A stretch of 64,000 nucleotides of DNA from Rhizobium rhododendri (GCF_007000325.2 NZ_CP117268.1:1178001-1242000), one strand, 5' to 3'. Shown: positions 27,368-37,457, counted from the first letter of the stretch. The notes: generated by a model from the sequence alone, not told the origin. Numbers and translations are program-made.

Positions 27368-28036
27368 GTGGGCCTTGGAACTAAGTATTTCGTTAGCACA
27401 AGCCTCACTTTAGCTGCCCTTGCGTTCGCTTTATCTAGTGCTTCAGCGTTGGCCCAAGCCGCTCCGGTAGCATGCTTTTTGTCTCCTGCTAAGGTTGCTG
27501 ATGGCGACATTGCATCATTCTTAGCCAATCCGAACACCCTGTTGTCGGACTTTCCGTCCGCGGGATTGCCTATGAGCTCGAAGGTCCGCGGACTAACAGG
27601 TTCTAGCGCGGCCGCATTAGACCCCATGATAGCTTTGGTCAAAGAGGCAAACGCGCCTCAGAAATCCGCAATCGGCTCTGGGCTGGCTCGTGCCGTAAAA
27701 TCCTGCCAAACCGCCACCCCCGACTACGTATTGCTCATCCAGCAAAAGATCGCAGCCGCGAATGATGCCGATTTAACGACGGCATTTGTGGCAGGGATGG
27801 ACGACGTTCAAACCGCTTCGCTTGGTACGTCAAGCGCAGGTAATAGCACAGCATCTGGCATCACTAGCAGCGGAGTGCCAGGAGGATCGTCGGGCCGAGC
27901 GTCGCTCGGCGACACGGCGATCAAGACGATCGCCACCGTATTCAACCCGAGACAAAGCAGCACCTTCACCGTCGGCAGTTTTGCACGTTTTGCAAGAGTA
28001 GCGACAGAGCAAGATCCAACAAGTCCAGTAAACTGA
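27368..28036 (+). CDS. Secreted protein of unknown function in the EPS cluster
   Basis: The GTG at 27368 lies 7 bases after AGGGGG and gives 222 residues. A signal peptide (ALAFALSSASALAQA) precedes a mature protein with two conserved-looking cysteines (VACFLSPAKVADGDIASFL; RAVKSCQTATPDYVLLIQQK) and a Ser/Gly-rich low-complexity stretch after residue 150. It has no enzyme motif. Its place directly before the co-polymerase gene, 65 bases away, suggests a periplasmic accessory of polysaccharide export. Confidence 0.7.
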   Translation: MGLGTKYFVSTSLTLAALAFALSSASALAQAAPVACFLSPAKVADGDIASFLANPNTLLSDFPSAGLPMSSKVRGLTGSSAAALDPMIALVKEANAPQKSAIGSGLARAVKSCQTATPDYVLLIQQKIAAANDADLTTAFVAGMDDVQTASLGTSSAGNSTASGITSSGVPGGSSGRASLGDTAIKTIATVFNPRQSSTFTVGSFARFARVATEQDPTSPVN

Positions 28037-28101
28037 AACCGGCACCGTACCCTGTGTTGGTTGGCTAAAATCGACGGGTCGCAAGCCAACGCGCCCCACG
28101 C

Positions 28102-30411
28102 ATGAAGAAATTTGAGGATTCCAATTTGCTATCGCCCGACAAAATCGACTCTCTTCGTAACGACTGGGATGAGGATGAAAGTCCTCTCCAAATCGTCGAC
28201 GTTGAAAAGCTTCTTGCCATTGCCCGGCGTCAGTGGAGGATTGTCGCTATTTCCGTGGTTGTTGCGGTACTTATAGGTATAGCTTATGCAGTCACCGCAG
28301 TTCCATTGTATACGGCGACCTCGAGCTTGTTGATCGATCGCGGAAACGACAGTCTGGTCAACAGACTATCGCAGGAAGACAGCACGCCTGCCGCAAACGA
28401 TGAAGCATCAATACTCAGCCAGGTAGAAGTGCTCAAATCAGATACGATTGGCCTGTCAGTCGTCGATCAGCTGAAGCTGGGCGAAGACCCGGTTTTCATG
28501 GCTTCAGGATCCTCTCTGATCGGAAGGGTGCGTGGCGCAATCACCGCGGCGCTGAACCCGACGAGATGGTTTGTGAGCGCCAATGTCGATGCTGATCTCG
28601 CGGAAAAGAAGAGACGCGACGCATTGAGACGTGTTCAGGAGGGGATGGATATTACGCGTGTAGGACGGACCTACGTTTTGAATATCAGCTTTACATCCCC
28701 TTCTGCCGACCTCTCCGCAAGCATCGCGAATGCGATACCCGACGCCTACATAACTGACAAGCTGGATTCGAAGTATGATTCGACGCGGCGTGCCAGCGAC
28801 TGGTTGCAGGCACGTATTGACGAGCTGAAGCAAAAGTCTTTGGAAACTGACGGCGCGGTTCAGAAGTTTCGCGCCGATAACGGACTGCTGTCCACCGGTG
28901 GAACTCTAATAAGCGATCAGCAGCTTTCTGAACTGAACAGCGCACTCATCGTCGCACATTCCGACACTTCCAAAGCGAAGGCCCGTTACGATCGGATCGC
29001 CCAAATTGTCAAGAACGGTCAATCAAACGCGGTTGTGACGGACATTCTTGACAGTGCGGTTTCCAACGATCTTCGGCAGAAATATCTGACGGCCTCAAAG
29101 CTGGAAGCCGACATCTCCAACCGTCTGGGCCCAAATCACGTACGCGCGGTCCAGCTTCGGGGCGAGATGCAGGAATATGAACGACTGATGTTCGAGGAAC
29201 TATCCAGATACCAGGAGAGCTACAAGAGCGAGTATGATGTCGCCCAAGCCCGGGAGAAGGATCTCGCAGACAATGTTGCAAAGGCAAAAGGCGAGAGTGC
29301 TGTCGCGGGGCAAACCGGCGTGCAGCTTCGGGAACTGGAGCGCGCCGCTGACTCTTACAAGAATCTATACCAGTCCTTCCTGCAGCGTTACCAGGAAGCG
29401 GTTCAGCAGCAATCCTTCCCGATAACTGAAGCACGAGTGATTACTCGGCCCGTCAAGCCGGACAAGCCAAAGTATCCACGCAAACCCCTAGTAATCGCAT
29501 TGTTTGGCGTGTTGGGGGCGGCGTTTGGTTCGGCCGTCGGTGGTTTCAGAGAAATGAGAGATCGTTTCTTCCGCACAGGCGAGCAGGTCAGAGACGGGCT
29601 TCATCTGGAGTTTCTTGGTCTGGCGCCTCTGATAAAGGTCGGAGATATCAAGCCGACGGGCGTCGAGGAAGGACATCCGCGAGGCATCCGCCGCGCAAAC
29701 AACATATCAAATTATGTGGTAGAGCATCCGATGTCCGCCTTTGCAGAGACACTGCGGAGCGCCAAGATTGCCGTCGACTTGGCCAAGAAGGGTCCGGGGG
29801 CTAAAGTGATCGGAGTTGCCTCAACTCTGCCGACGGAAGGCAAATCGACGATCTCGATGAACTTCGCCGAGCTGCTGGCTATGCAGGGTGCGCGTACGCT
29901 CTTAATTGACTGTGACCTTCGCAACCCTGGCACGACGCTTTCGCTAGCGCGGCATGCTGAGGCCGGTCTCGTCGAAGTGCTGACGGAGGGGAGGTCGATG
30001 AAAGAATTGCTACTGCTAAACGACAAGACACGATTGGCGTTTTTGCCCGCGGTCGTTAAACGTCGAATACCGCATTCGTCGCAGCTTTTGTCCTCGTCGG
30101 CCATGAACGAATTGTTGGATAGTGTCAGAACGAGCTTTGATTATATAATTCTCGACCTACCGCCGCTCGCTCCAGTGGTGGACGCAAGAGCGATCGCTGC
30201 CCAGGTTGACGCATTTCTTTTTGTCGTAGAATGGGGCAAAACAACGCGAAAGGTCGTTCGCTCGACTTTGCGCACCAATCTGGAGATCTTCGACAAATGC
30301 ATCGGCGTGATTCTTAATAGAGTCGATAACGAAAAGATGAAATTGTATCGGGCTTATGGCTCCAGCGAGTACTATCACTCAAGGTACACAAGCTATTATC
30401 GTGAGGACTGA
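28102..30411 (+). CDS. Polysaccharide co-polymerase with BY-kinase domain (ExoP/Wzc type)
   Basis: This 769-residue inner-membrane protein controls chain length and export with the OPX channel. The Wzz domain begins near residue 33, followed by the first membrane helix (IVAISVVVAVLIGIAYAV). A long periplasmic coiled-coil part (about 160-450) has a proline-rich entry to the second helix (KPDKPKYPRKPLVIALFGVL). The kinase has Walker A STLPTEGKST (about 572-582), Walker A' LLIDCDLRNPG (about 600-610) and Walker B IILDLPP (about 681). It ends in a Tyr cluster with seven tyrosines in the last 22 residues, the autophosphorylation tail. All parts seem intact. It is followed at once by the next gene. 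Confidence 0.95.
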   Translation: MKKFEDSNLLSPDKIDSLRNDWDEDESPLQIVDVEKLLAIARRQWRIVAISVVVAVLIGIAYAVTAVPLYTATSSLLIDRGNDSLVNRLSQEDSTPAANDEASILSQVEVLKSDTIGLSVVDQLKLGEDPVFMASGSSLIGRVRGAITAALNPTRWFVSANVDADLAEKKRRDALRRVQEGMDITRVGRTYVLNISFTSPSADLSASIANAIPDAYITDKLDSKYDSTRRASDWLQARIDELKQKSLETDGAVQKFRADNGLLSTGGTLISDQQLSELNSALIVAHSDTSKAKARYDRIAQIVKNGQSNAVVTDILDSAVSNDLRQKYLTASKLEADISNRLGPNHVRAVQLRGEMQEYERLMFEELSRYQESYKSEYDVAQAREKDLADNVAKAKGESAVAGQTGVQLRELERAADSYKNLYQSFLQRYQEAVQQQSFPITEARVITRPVKPDKPKYPRKPLVIALFGVLGAAFGSAVGGFREMRDRFFRTGEQVRDGLHLEFLGLAPLIKVGDIKPTGVEEGHPRGIRRANNISNYVVEHPMSAFAETLRSAKIAVDLAKKGPGAKVIGVASTLPTEGKSTISMNFAELLAMQGARTLLIDCDLRNPGTTLSLARHAEAGLVEVLTEGRSMKELLLLNDKTRLAFLPAVVKRRIPHSSQLLSSSAMNELLDSVRTSFDYIILDLPPLAPVVDARAIAAQVDAFLFVVEWGKTTRKVVRSTLRTNLEIFDKCIGVILNRVDNEKMKLYRAYGSSEYYHSRYTSYYRED

Positions 30412-30421
30412 GGTCGGCAAG

Positions 30422-31180
30422 GTGCGTTCACGATTTAGTCCCCTCAACTCGCTGTACATCGGTCTCGCACTGTTTTTTCTTTGGATAGCCATTGATGAAT
30501 TGAAGACGACCGTTCGATTTTCCGACATATTTTACCTGAACGCAACGTTGACACAGCAGGATTCGGCCAATGCTGTCGCCATAGGCAGATTTGCATTGGA
30601 GGCAGAAGCCGTTATTACGAATGGCGAGTGTCGAGCGGACGTTGTCAGCGGAGGCATGACGTTCGTGCTTCGGGATCTCGATATGCAAGATGTCGTGAAC
30701 CATTACGAAGCCTGGGCGGCTTCGATGGCAAGGGCTGATCGTTATATCACCCACGCCCTCTCCTGCAACCCGGGCGACGGCGACCTTTGGGCTCGTCTCG
30801 CCATGATACGTCAGGCGTCGAGCGAAAATGCCGATCAAGTTTTCTCCCTTATGAGCCGGTCAGCACTTTTGGCACCTTCGGAAATGTATGTCATACGCGC
30901 GCGTTTCTTTGTCTGGAGGAAAGCTACCGTAGCGACGCTGGATCGCTCTGCGGATATCTTGCAGCATGACATCAGGACCGTTCTGAATTATGCTTATCCA
31001 AAAGATATTGTCGATGTGTTGGCGAATGCCGGTGACAATCTAAAACCACATATACTTGAGGCTGGGAAATTGATCCCGGCTGCAAGACTGGCTGCCTTAA
31101 GGGCAGAGCATATTGACCCACTACGCTCTGGGATATATTGCGGCGACTGCCGTGGAGATAGAGAACGCGAATTGAAGTAA
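30422..31180 (+). CDS. Membrane-anchored protein of unknown function, coupled to the co-polymerase
   Basis: The frame overlaps the end of the co-polymerase gene. Starts are possible at GTG 30401 or GTG 30422; the latter has a GAGG site 9 bases upstream. One N-terminal membrane helix (LYIGLALFFLWIAIDEL) precedes about 220 helical residues. These include RADRYITHALSCNPGDGDLW and RSALLAPSEMYVIRARF, which read like TPR-type helix pairs. It may scaffold the export complex. Tight coupling to the co-polymerase suggests a shared role, but I recognise no named family. Confidence 0.7.
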   Translation: MRSRFSPLNSLYIGLALFFLWIAIDELKTTVRFSDIFYLNATLTQQDSANAVAIGRFALEAEAVITNGECRADVVSGGMTFVLRDLDMQDVVNHYEAWAASMARADRYITHALSCNPGDGDLWARLAMIRQASSENADQVFSLMSRSALLAPSEMYVIRARFFVWRKATVATLDRSADILQHDIRTVLNYAYPKDIVDVLANAGDNLKPHILEAGKLIPAARLAALRAEHIDPLRSGIYCGDCRGDRERELK

Positions 31181-31258
31181 TGCACTTTCATTGTCGAATA
31201 GGTCCGTGAATGCGTCGAAAACCAACATTCCCGAATCTTTGATCCAATTGCGCGGCGA

Positions 31259-32338
31259 CTAGTGGATGGAATCTAACGCTTGGTGCCCGCGTTTAACGGC
31301 GGCGATGATTTTGTCGGGATCGGCGGTCCAAGTGAAGGGCTTTGGCTTTTTGTTGTGCTCAACGAGGAAACGGTTGATGGCGGCCTGGAGATCGACGACG
31401 GAATGGAAAACGCCGCGTTTCAGACGCCGCTTCGACAGCCTGGCGAAGAAACCCTCCACCGCGTTGAGCCATGAGCTTGAAGTCGGAGTGAAGTGGAAGG
31501 TGAAACGCTCGTGACGGTCGAGCCAGGCTCTCACCTTGGGATGCTTGTGGGCAGCATAGTTGTCGAGGATGACGTGGACGGCCTTGTCGTCCGGCACCTG
31601 GGCGTTAATGGCGTTGAGGAAGCGGATGAACTCCTGATGACGATGACGCTGCATGTTGCGGCCGATGACGGTGCCGTCGAGCACGTTGAGGGCGGCAAAC
31701 AGCGTGGTTGTGCCGTGCCGCTTGTAGTCGTGGGTCATGGTGCCGAGCCGACCCTTCTTCATCGGCAGGCCCGGCTGGGTGCGGTCGAGCGCCTGGATTT
31801 GGCTTTTCTCATCGACCGACAACACGACGGCGTGGGCTGGCGGATCAACATAGAGGCCGACAACGTCTCGCAGCTTGTCGACGAATTTCGGGTCGTTGGA
31901 CAATTTGAACTGCCGCCACCGATGAGGTGCGAGGCCATGCGCTTTCCAGATACGCCTGACTGCGCTGGCGCTGATGCCGGCGGCCGTCGCCATCATGTCG
32001 GCCGTCCAGTGCGTCGTCTCGCCCGGCGGATCAGCCAGCGTCAGGGCCACCACACGCTCGGCGACATCGGGTCCGAGCCGCACAATACGCGACGGCCGCG
32101 TCTTGTCGCGCAGGAGACCCTCGACGCCTTCTGTGGCGAAGCGCTCTTGCCAGCGCCATACGCAGGTCTTCGATTTGCCGGTCTGGCGCATAATCTCGAC
32201 AGTTCCGACGCCATCGGCACTCAGCAGGATGATCTCGGCCCGCCAGACGTGCTTTTGGGGCGCATTGCGATCCCTGGTCAAGGCCATCAGGCGTTGGTGA
32301 TCTGTTGGCGAAACGGTGAACGATATTCCTGTGCGCAT
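31259..32338 (-). CDS. IS630 family transposase, intact
   Basis: From the ATG at 32336-32338 the protein has 359 residues, normal for the family; an ATG 15 bases earlier also fits. The HTH region has RTGKSKTCVWRWQERF-type residues, followed by the DDE/RNase H part: LSVDEKSQIQALDR (first Asp), VILDNYAAHKHPKV (second Asp) and SSWLNAVEGFFARLSKR (Glu). No frameshift is seen, so the enzyme could be active. The stop codon uses the TAG at the element's end. Confidence 0.93.
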   Translation of the reverse strand: MRTGISFTVSPTDHQRLMALTRDRNAPQKHVWRAEIILLSADGVGTVEIMRQTGKSKTCVWRWQERFATEGVEGLLRDKTRPSRIVRLGPDVAERVVALTLADPPGETTHWTADMMATAAGISASAVRRIWKAHGLAPHRWRQFKLSNDPKFVDKLRDVVGLYVDPPAHAVVLSVDEKSQIQALDRTQPGLPMKKGRLGTMTHDYKRHGTTTLFAALNVLDGTVIGRNMQRHRHQEFIRFLNAINAQVPDDKAVHVILDNYAAHKHPKVRAWLDRHERFTFHFTPTSSSWLNAVEGFFARLSKRRLKRGVFHSVVDLQAAINRFLVEHNKKPKPFTWTADPDKIIAAVKRGHQALDSIH

Positions 32339-32409
32339 GCGCCAGACTCGCATGCCAACCCAGCAAATGGAATCCCATACAGGACTCTTATGTCAGGCGG
32401 TAACCACTA
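31260..32409. mobile_element. Insertion sequence of the IS630 family, apparently complete
   Basis: About 1.15 kb holds one transposase gene and ends with short inverted repeats beginning TAGTGG at both sides (31260 and, reversed, 32404-32409). Both flanks read C-TA-G, consistent with the TA target of IS630 elements. The element separates the ExoP cluster from older IS debris to the right. Confidence 0.7.
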
Positions 32410-32659
32410 GAGAGTATCGCGTCTGATCTACCGGCAGTGTTTTCTTTGGATGAAGGTCGGCATGGCACGTCGATATCGACTATCCGAAAATGTCTTTCAT
32501 AAAGGAAATACGCGACAGCGAGCCGATAACCGGCTCAAAATGCGGATTTCGCTAAATGGGGACAGCGGTTTCAGCAAGTTGCGGACAAGCGTTTCGCTAA
32601 GTCGCGGACAACGGATGCGATCGAATCCCGGTTGCCTTGTTGCTGCTACGCGTGATTGA

Positions 32660-32957
32660 TTTCGGTTATCTCGTCACCGGTCAAGAGCGTCGACGTTTTT
32701 CGTTTGTGCATGCTGTCGCCTTAGAGAGTGATGCGGTGTGCGTTGTGATTAATGCGATCCAAAATCGCATCGGCCAAAGTGGCTTTTCCAATCATTTCGT
32801 GCCAGGCGGCTACCGGAAGCTGAGCTGTGGTCAGGGTCGATTTCCTTCGATATCGCTCCTCGAAGATTTCGAGCAAATCGAGGCGCTGTCGGTCATTCAG
32901 GGTATGGGTCCGCGACTTCTGAAATACCTGTCCGGGACTTTGTGAAAGCCGCATCAA
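32660..32957 (-). pseudogene. istB: IS21 family helper protein (IstB) remnant
   Basis: Only the C-terminal part remains: [20 protein letters not shown], then [20 protein letters not shown] and [17 protein letters not shown] interrupts the frame where the family continues into a GDSMHKRK-like tail. Upstream the AAA+ ATPase domain is missing and no istA is nearby, so this is a dead fragment of an IS21-type element. Confidence 0.8.
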
Positions 32958-33499
32958 AAGCCATGTTATTACGGAAATCCACGATCACACGCGCTCCGTA
33001 CATGAGACGGGTTGCCCTGTCGCCAAATGGCTGAAGCGGTCGTCGCTTGTTAAGTTACTGACCAGACGAAGATAGCCGCACTCAACGATCCTGTCCTGAG
33101 AAGAGGAGGCCGGCATTTTCGCATCCCGTCGGCATACAGTAAAGCCGCTCAACGACTGTCGCTACACGCTCCAATCGACGATCCCCCACCCGACACGGCC
33201 TTCCTTACATCGTTGGCTTCGACGTCATGGAAATTCACTCCTACCCGAGGGTCGGAAGCCGCAAAGAAGACGCACAAGCTACCCAATCGGCCATTTTATA
33301 AAAATATTTCCGAGGTTCACACGGCAGTAGGTCGACTCTATTGCTTCGTAGCCGTAAATCGGACGTTCAAATTAGCTTTGTCCAATTGGTTGAGAATGCA
33401 ACCGGAAGCGTTGCAAGAAACTTACTGCGTGCTCTGGCGATAGCAATAACATACAAAGTCCACCTCGTTCTAACCGATAATATGACCCACCTCAGCGAC

Positions 33500-33850
33500 G
33501 GCTGCGTCCGTCAAGATGGTGTAATTTTGGGTTGTAGGACCGGGGCGTCATGATCAGGCGGCTTTGGGTGTAATTTGAAGTGTGGTTTCCTCCTCGATTG
33601 TCGTTAGGTTTAATACACTTTCGGCGATAGCTCGCAGGAAATCGCTGTCGCCTCTCTTCGCGGCAAGCTCGGGAAGAGGTAATCTGTCGTCGGTCATCGG
33701 TGTCCCTTTCGGTTTGGTTGAAGTCTCGCAACTCCACCTTCTCCAACAGGCCCGGTGCCCACCTTGCGCTCAACAAATACGGCAGCAAATTATTCTCAGC
33801 CGTTTCCACTCAAAGCGCCCCCCAGAAATTACACCACGTGCGGACGCTAT
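33500..33850. mobile_element. Deletion derivative of an IS256-type element (MITE-like) with 9-base target duplication
   Basis: The 351-base unit has both ends preserved as imperfect inverted repeats: GCGTCCGTCAAGATGGTGTA at the left, and GCGTCCGCACGTGGTGTAAT reading inward from the right. It is flanked by CTCAGCGAC at 33491-33499 and again at 33851-33859. Inside is only the first part of a transposase gene on the minus strand. Most of the element has therefore been deleted while the ends stay mobile in principle. It sits inside the IS481-type pseudogene, so it inserted after it. Confidence 0.75.
33554..33697 (-). pseudogene. IS256 family transposase, N-terminal fragment
   Basis: The ATG at 33695-33697 opens 47 codons: MTDDRLPLPELAAKRGDSDF then LRAIAESVLN, which matches the usual start of IS256 family transposases. 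After residue 31 the frame leaves the family and stops. It is the only coding remnant of the deletion derivative around it. Confidence 0.75.
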
Positions 33851-34212
33851 CTCAGCGACCCGATCGGTGATGGCTGGACCCCTGAAGATATCATCGCAAA
33901 GCGCCGGGTATATCTGTTATTACGCTGCCAGCTAGTTCAATTGGCCTGCGCTAATCTCCAGATCGAACAACTAGTAAATAAACCGCGACATCCACGGAGC
34001 AACAGCCAATCAAGTATCGCGACTGCGAACGCTTCCCTTGCTACAACCACGAGCAGTTACGTCACCATCTCATTTAAGCCATCGGCCTACAACTTGAGAT
34101 GACGACTGATGAAGCTCGGCGGCCTCACACCTTTCGAATTAATGTAAAAATCTGGACAACCGAGCCGCACATGGCGCCGATCAATCCAACCATTAGGCAC
34201 GGGACTAAACGT

Positions 34213-34986
34213 CTAAAAGCCCTTGCCACCTCGAAGCTCCGAAGCAATCGTCCCCAGCATAATCTGGATGTCTAGCAAAATTGAAAAGTTTTCGACATAA
34301 TAAATATCTGCCGAAATTCTGGCGCGAGCCTTGGCAGGCCGATCGGTCGGTCCGCGCAAGCCGCGCATTTGGGCAAGACCCGTCAAACCAGGGCGTATGG
34401 AATGCCGCTCATGGTAGCGCGGAACGAGTTCTTCGTACTGCATTCCGCCAGCTAACATTCCGATCGCGTGACAGCGCGGCCCCACAAGGGACATGTCACC
34501 TCGAAATACGTTCACAAGCTGTGGCAGCTCATCCAGATTCGTCTTGCGAATGAAAGCACCGACGCGTGTTATCCTGGGGTCCCCTCTGACAGTTTGGGAG
34601 ATTCCGCTTGCGTCGCCCATTTCAGAACGCATCGAGCGAAATTTAAGTACCCGTATCTTTGTATCATGACGGCCCCACCTAAGCTGTGTGAATATAGGCG
34701 AACCTTTGCTTTCCAGCCGAATAGCGAGCATGATCAAAACGAGCAACGGTGCCAACACCACCAGTGCAGCTCCAGATAGGAGAACGTCCATCACCCGTTT
34801 AACAAGAAACTGCAAGCGTACTCCGAGGACTTCATTCAAACTTTGAGCGCTTTGGGATTTAAGATTCTCTGATCCAAGGACACTATTCAGGCCTTCATAG
34901 AAGGTATCTTGCATCCCAGCATCTCTGATCATAGACAAAACTGTAACCTCATAGTAAACCAAGCGCCGAAGTAAGCCATACCTCAC
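34213..34986 (-). CDS. Undecaprenyl-phosphate sugar phosphotransferase (ExoY/WbaP-type priming enzyme)
   Basis: The enzyme moves a sugar-1-phosphate, usually galactose or glucose, to undecaprenyl phosphate and starts repeat-unit synthesis. A single hydrophobic segment ([20 protein letters not shown]) is followed by the bacterial sugar transferase signature. This comprises [54 protein letters not shown] and [13 protein letters not shown]. The 257-residue length is typical of ExoY-like enzymes lacking the large WbaP N terminus. It stands alone on the minus strand among mobile elements, but belongs functionally with the EPS genes. Confidence 0.93.
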   Translation of the reverse strand: MRYGLLRRLVYYEVTVLSMIRDAGMQDTFYEGLNSVLGSENLKSQSAQSLNEVLGVRLQFLVKRVMDVLLSGAALVVLAPLLVLIMLAIRLESKGSPIFTQLRWGRHDTKIRVLKFRSMRSEMGDASGISQTVRGDPRITRVGAFIRKTNLDELPQLVNVFRGDMSLVGPRCHAIGMLAGGMQYEELVPRYHERHSIRPGLTGLAQMRGLRGPTDRPAKARARISADIYYVENFSILLDIQIMLGTIASELRGGKGF

Positions 34987-35526
34987 TTAAACAATTCAGT
35001 CACTAGCTAAGTACACCTTTAGTTAACTATTGCTCAGCAATTTTTGATACATATTTTCCGCTATCAACTTATATTTCGTGTTTAGCGGCAGTCGATATGC
35101 GCTGCTTCTGCATAGCGGCGCCCAAAAAAGGCGTGTGAGTACCTGTCGGTACGTTCCGCACTCGTAGATCGCTCGATTGGTAAGTTCGACCCACAAACAT
35201 CCTGACGGACGATGCAGTGGAGTATTTGTGGTACGTCACTGGGGTTTTGCCTTCGGTTGCTCGCCGATTGCGCGGTTCGATGCCGGTTTTGCCAAGAATC
35301 AACTGTTGCGGCTAAGTGGCGACAGGTTCGAGCATCCGCCTAGACAATTGCCGGCCAACGAATGGAATTTTTCCGACGTCAACTCCAGTGATAGCCTGGG
35401 GGAAAATTGCTGGCCTTTTAAATCGATCAGAAACTGACCGGCATCGGCTATATCCGGAAGCACATCTGACACAAACTAATGCCTAATGTCACTTAGCTCC
35501 CAATGGGTAATACGCGTCCTCATTGA
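34987..35526. other. Intergenic region, no gene seen
   Basis: About 540 bases are AT-rich near 34990-35090, where the sugar transferase promoter must lie. The rest holds only weak open frames. Confidence 0.35.
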
Positions 35527-36095
35527 TCAGAACCCATCGGCCCATTCTCTGCGTCCGATGGACATGATCCGCCAAGGCTGGCTCTCAAGTTTGCGCCAGG
35601 CGTCGCAGCAATGGGCGACGATGTCATCGTAGGATTTGAAGATGCGGTTGGAGAGCCAGTTCTCGCGCATGAAGAGCCAGAGATTTTCAACCGGGTTCAG
35701 CTCTGGCGATTTCGGCGGCAGCGGCAGAATAGGGATGTTGGTGGGGACAACGAGTGCGTTGGACATATGCCAACCGGCCTGGTCCATGATGAGGATGGCA
35801 TGTGCGCCATCGGCGATGTGACGGGATATTTCTGCCAGATGCTGGGTCATTGCGTGGGTATCACACCACGGCATGACGAGAGCGGCGGCCTTGCCGAGCT
35901 TGGGGCAGATGGCACCGAAGATGTAGGCGGAGCGGGTTCGCTGGTCATGCGGCGCGAACGGCCTTGAGCCTCGCTTTGCCCAGCGACGGGTGAGCTTGTT
36001 CTTTTGCCCGATCCGGGCCTCGTCTTGGTACCAAATTTCTATTCGTTTTCCTTGTGCCGCTCCGCTCGCAATCTCTGCCACTGCGGCGGGGAAGT
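35527..36095 (-). pseudogene. IS630-type transposase, 3' half, split by an IS110 element
   Basis: The fragment reads NFPAAVAEIASGAAQGKRIE then WYQDEARIGQKNKLTRRW (first Asp), LIMDQAGWHMSNALVV (second Asp), SPELNPVENLWLFMREN (Glu), and ends at GRREWADGF. Its 5' neighbour is the end of the IS110 element. The missing first half, ending ...AIEEFKK, lies on the far side at 37458-37949. Joining the two restores the normal order FKK-NFPA. Confidence 0.85.
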
Positions 36096-37457
36096 TATGG
36101 AATGGCTCGCCCCTCCCTCCCACATCGTGCATTTTGCATGGAGAGATTTAACAAGGAGCAGAGCAATGCAGATAGCTGTGTTAGGAATTGATCTTGGAAA
36201 GAATAGCTGCAGTGTGGTTGGACTTGACGAGCGTGGGCAAGTCGTACTTCGGCGACGGTTGCGTCGAGAGGGTGTCATCAAACTCGGCTCAACTCTGCCG
36301 ACGTGCATAATGGCGATGGAAGCGTGCTGTGGCGCCCACCATGTTGGTCGCCAACTTCAGTCTCAAGGTCATGATGTTCGTCTGATGTCACCCGAATATG
36401 TGCGTCCTTACATAAAGGCTCAAAAGAATGATGACCGCGACGCAGAGGGAATAGCGGAAGCGGCTACGCGTCCGACGATGCGTTTCGTCGAAATCAAGGA
36501 CGAAAACCAGTTGGATATGCAGACCCTCCACCGTGCGCGTGACCGTCTCGTCGCGGAACGGACTGCTTTGATCAACCACCTGCGGGCGATCCTCTTGGAG
36601 CGCGGCCTTACCGTTCCGCAAGGTCGTCGTAAGCTCGAGATCTGGCTTGACATGAAAACTGATGAAGGAAAGCCCGCCCTCAGTCGCCGGACAATAACCC
36701 TCATAGCGGATATGCGTGCGCAGTGGAGTGAGATGGACCGCCGCATCGCAGCATTTGACGATGAATTCAAAGCCCATGCCCGGTCTGATCAGCCATGCCG
36801 GCTTCTAGCCACTATCCCCGGCATTGGACCTCTGAACGCAACTGCGTTGGTTGCGTCAGTTGGGTATGCGCAATCCTTTGGACGCGGCAGAGACCTGGCG
36901 GCTTGGCTAGGCCTTGTGCCACGACAGATAACAACCGGGGGAAAACCGAAAGTACTTGGTATCACCAAACGAGGAAATGGATATCTAAGAAAGATGCTCA
37001 TCCACGGCGCGCGCGCAGCTCTTCCAATGCTTTCCAAATCTGAGACGCCTCTTGGCGACTGGTTACGGGGTCTACTTGGTCGCCCTCACAAGAACAAAGT
37101 GATCGTTGCACTCGCAGCAAAGTTAGCGCGTATCGTGTGGGCTGTGTTGCAAAGCGGCCGTCCCTACAAAGAAAACGGCTTGGGTTCGGTAATCCAAGCA
37201 TAACCAAATAATCAGCAACGATCGCCGCTGGCGGACGCTGCTGAAGATATCTGCATGTGGTTGTGAAAGATGGCCTGACTGTCGAACGGCATTTCGAAAT
37301 CCTGGTTAAAAAAATGGCGCAAGCCGCCGAGGAAGTTATGAGGATCGAAATGCGCGGAGCTCCATCTTGGCCAGGGTTTTCCCTGAGACCGGATACGTTG
37401 GCGCAGACTTGTTCAAACATCGATCATAAAGCGCTTGCAGACGGGGCGAGCCATACG
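36096..37457. mobile_element. IS110 family element (IS1111-like) inserted in an IS630 transposase gene
   Basis: The ~1.36-kb element has a 12-base subterminal inverted repeat, ATGGCTCGCCCC at 36102-36113 and its complement at 37443-37454. Such subterminal repeats mark the IS1111 branch of IS110. Its borders fall in an A-run of the interrupted IS630 gene, so the exact end is uncertain by a few bases. There is no obvious target duplication, as expected for this family. Confidence 0.8.
36166..37203 (+). CDS. IS110 family transposase (DEDD), intact
   Basis: The ATG at 36166 follows AAGGAG and gives 345 residues. The N-terminal DEDD RuvC-like domain opens with LGIDLGKNSCSVVGLDERG, has ACCGAHHVGRQL, YVRPYIKAQKNDDRDAEGIA and a central helix part. 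The C-terminal transposase_20 domain has LLATIPGIGPLNATALVASV, then the serine-bearing RDLAAWLGLVPRQITTGGKP. The upstream in-frame extension covers the element's end and the IS630 fragment and is not part of the gene. It is probably active. Confidence 0.93.
   Translation: MQIAVLGIDLGKNSCSVVGLDERGQVVLRRRLRREGVIKLGSTLPTCIMAMEACCGAHHVGRQLQSQGHDVRLMSPEYVRPYIKAQKNDDRDAEGIAEAATRPTMRFVEIKDENQLDMQTLHRARDRLVAERTALINHLRAILLERGLTVPQGRRKLEIWLDMKTDEGKPALSRRTITLIADMRAQWSEMDRRIAAFDDEFKAHARSDQPCRLLATIPGIGPLNATALVASVGYAQSFGRGRDLAAWLGLVPRQITTGGKPKVLGITKRGNGYLRKMLIHGARAALPMLSKSETPLGDWLRGLLGRPHKNKVIVALAAKLARIVWAVLQSGRPYKENGLGSVIQA

Larger units (their letters stand above)
33150..34207 (+). pseudogene. IS481-type transposase (rve integrase core), frameshifted and interrupted
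   Basis: Pieces appear in order in several frames: TLQSTIPHPTRPSLHRWLRR (about 33150-33210), EVHTAVGRLYCFVAVNRTFK, then VQLVENATGSVARNLLRALA and VHLVLTDNMTHLSD. A 351-base element then intervenes. After it come DPIGDGWTPEDI, LACANLQIEQLVNKPRHPRS and, in a further frame, LGGLTPFE and KIWTTEP. The first Asp (TDN) and the end are recognisable, but at least three frameshifts make it non-functional. Confidence 0.75.
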
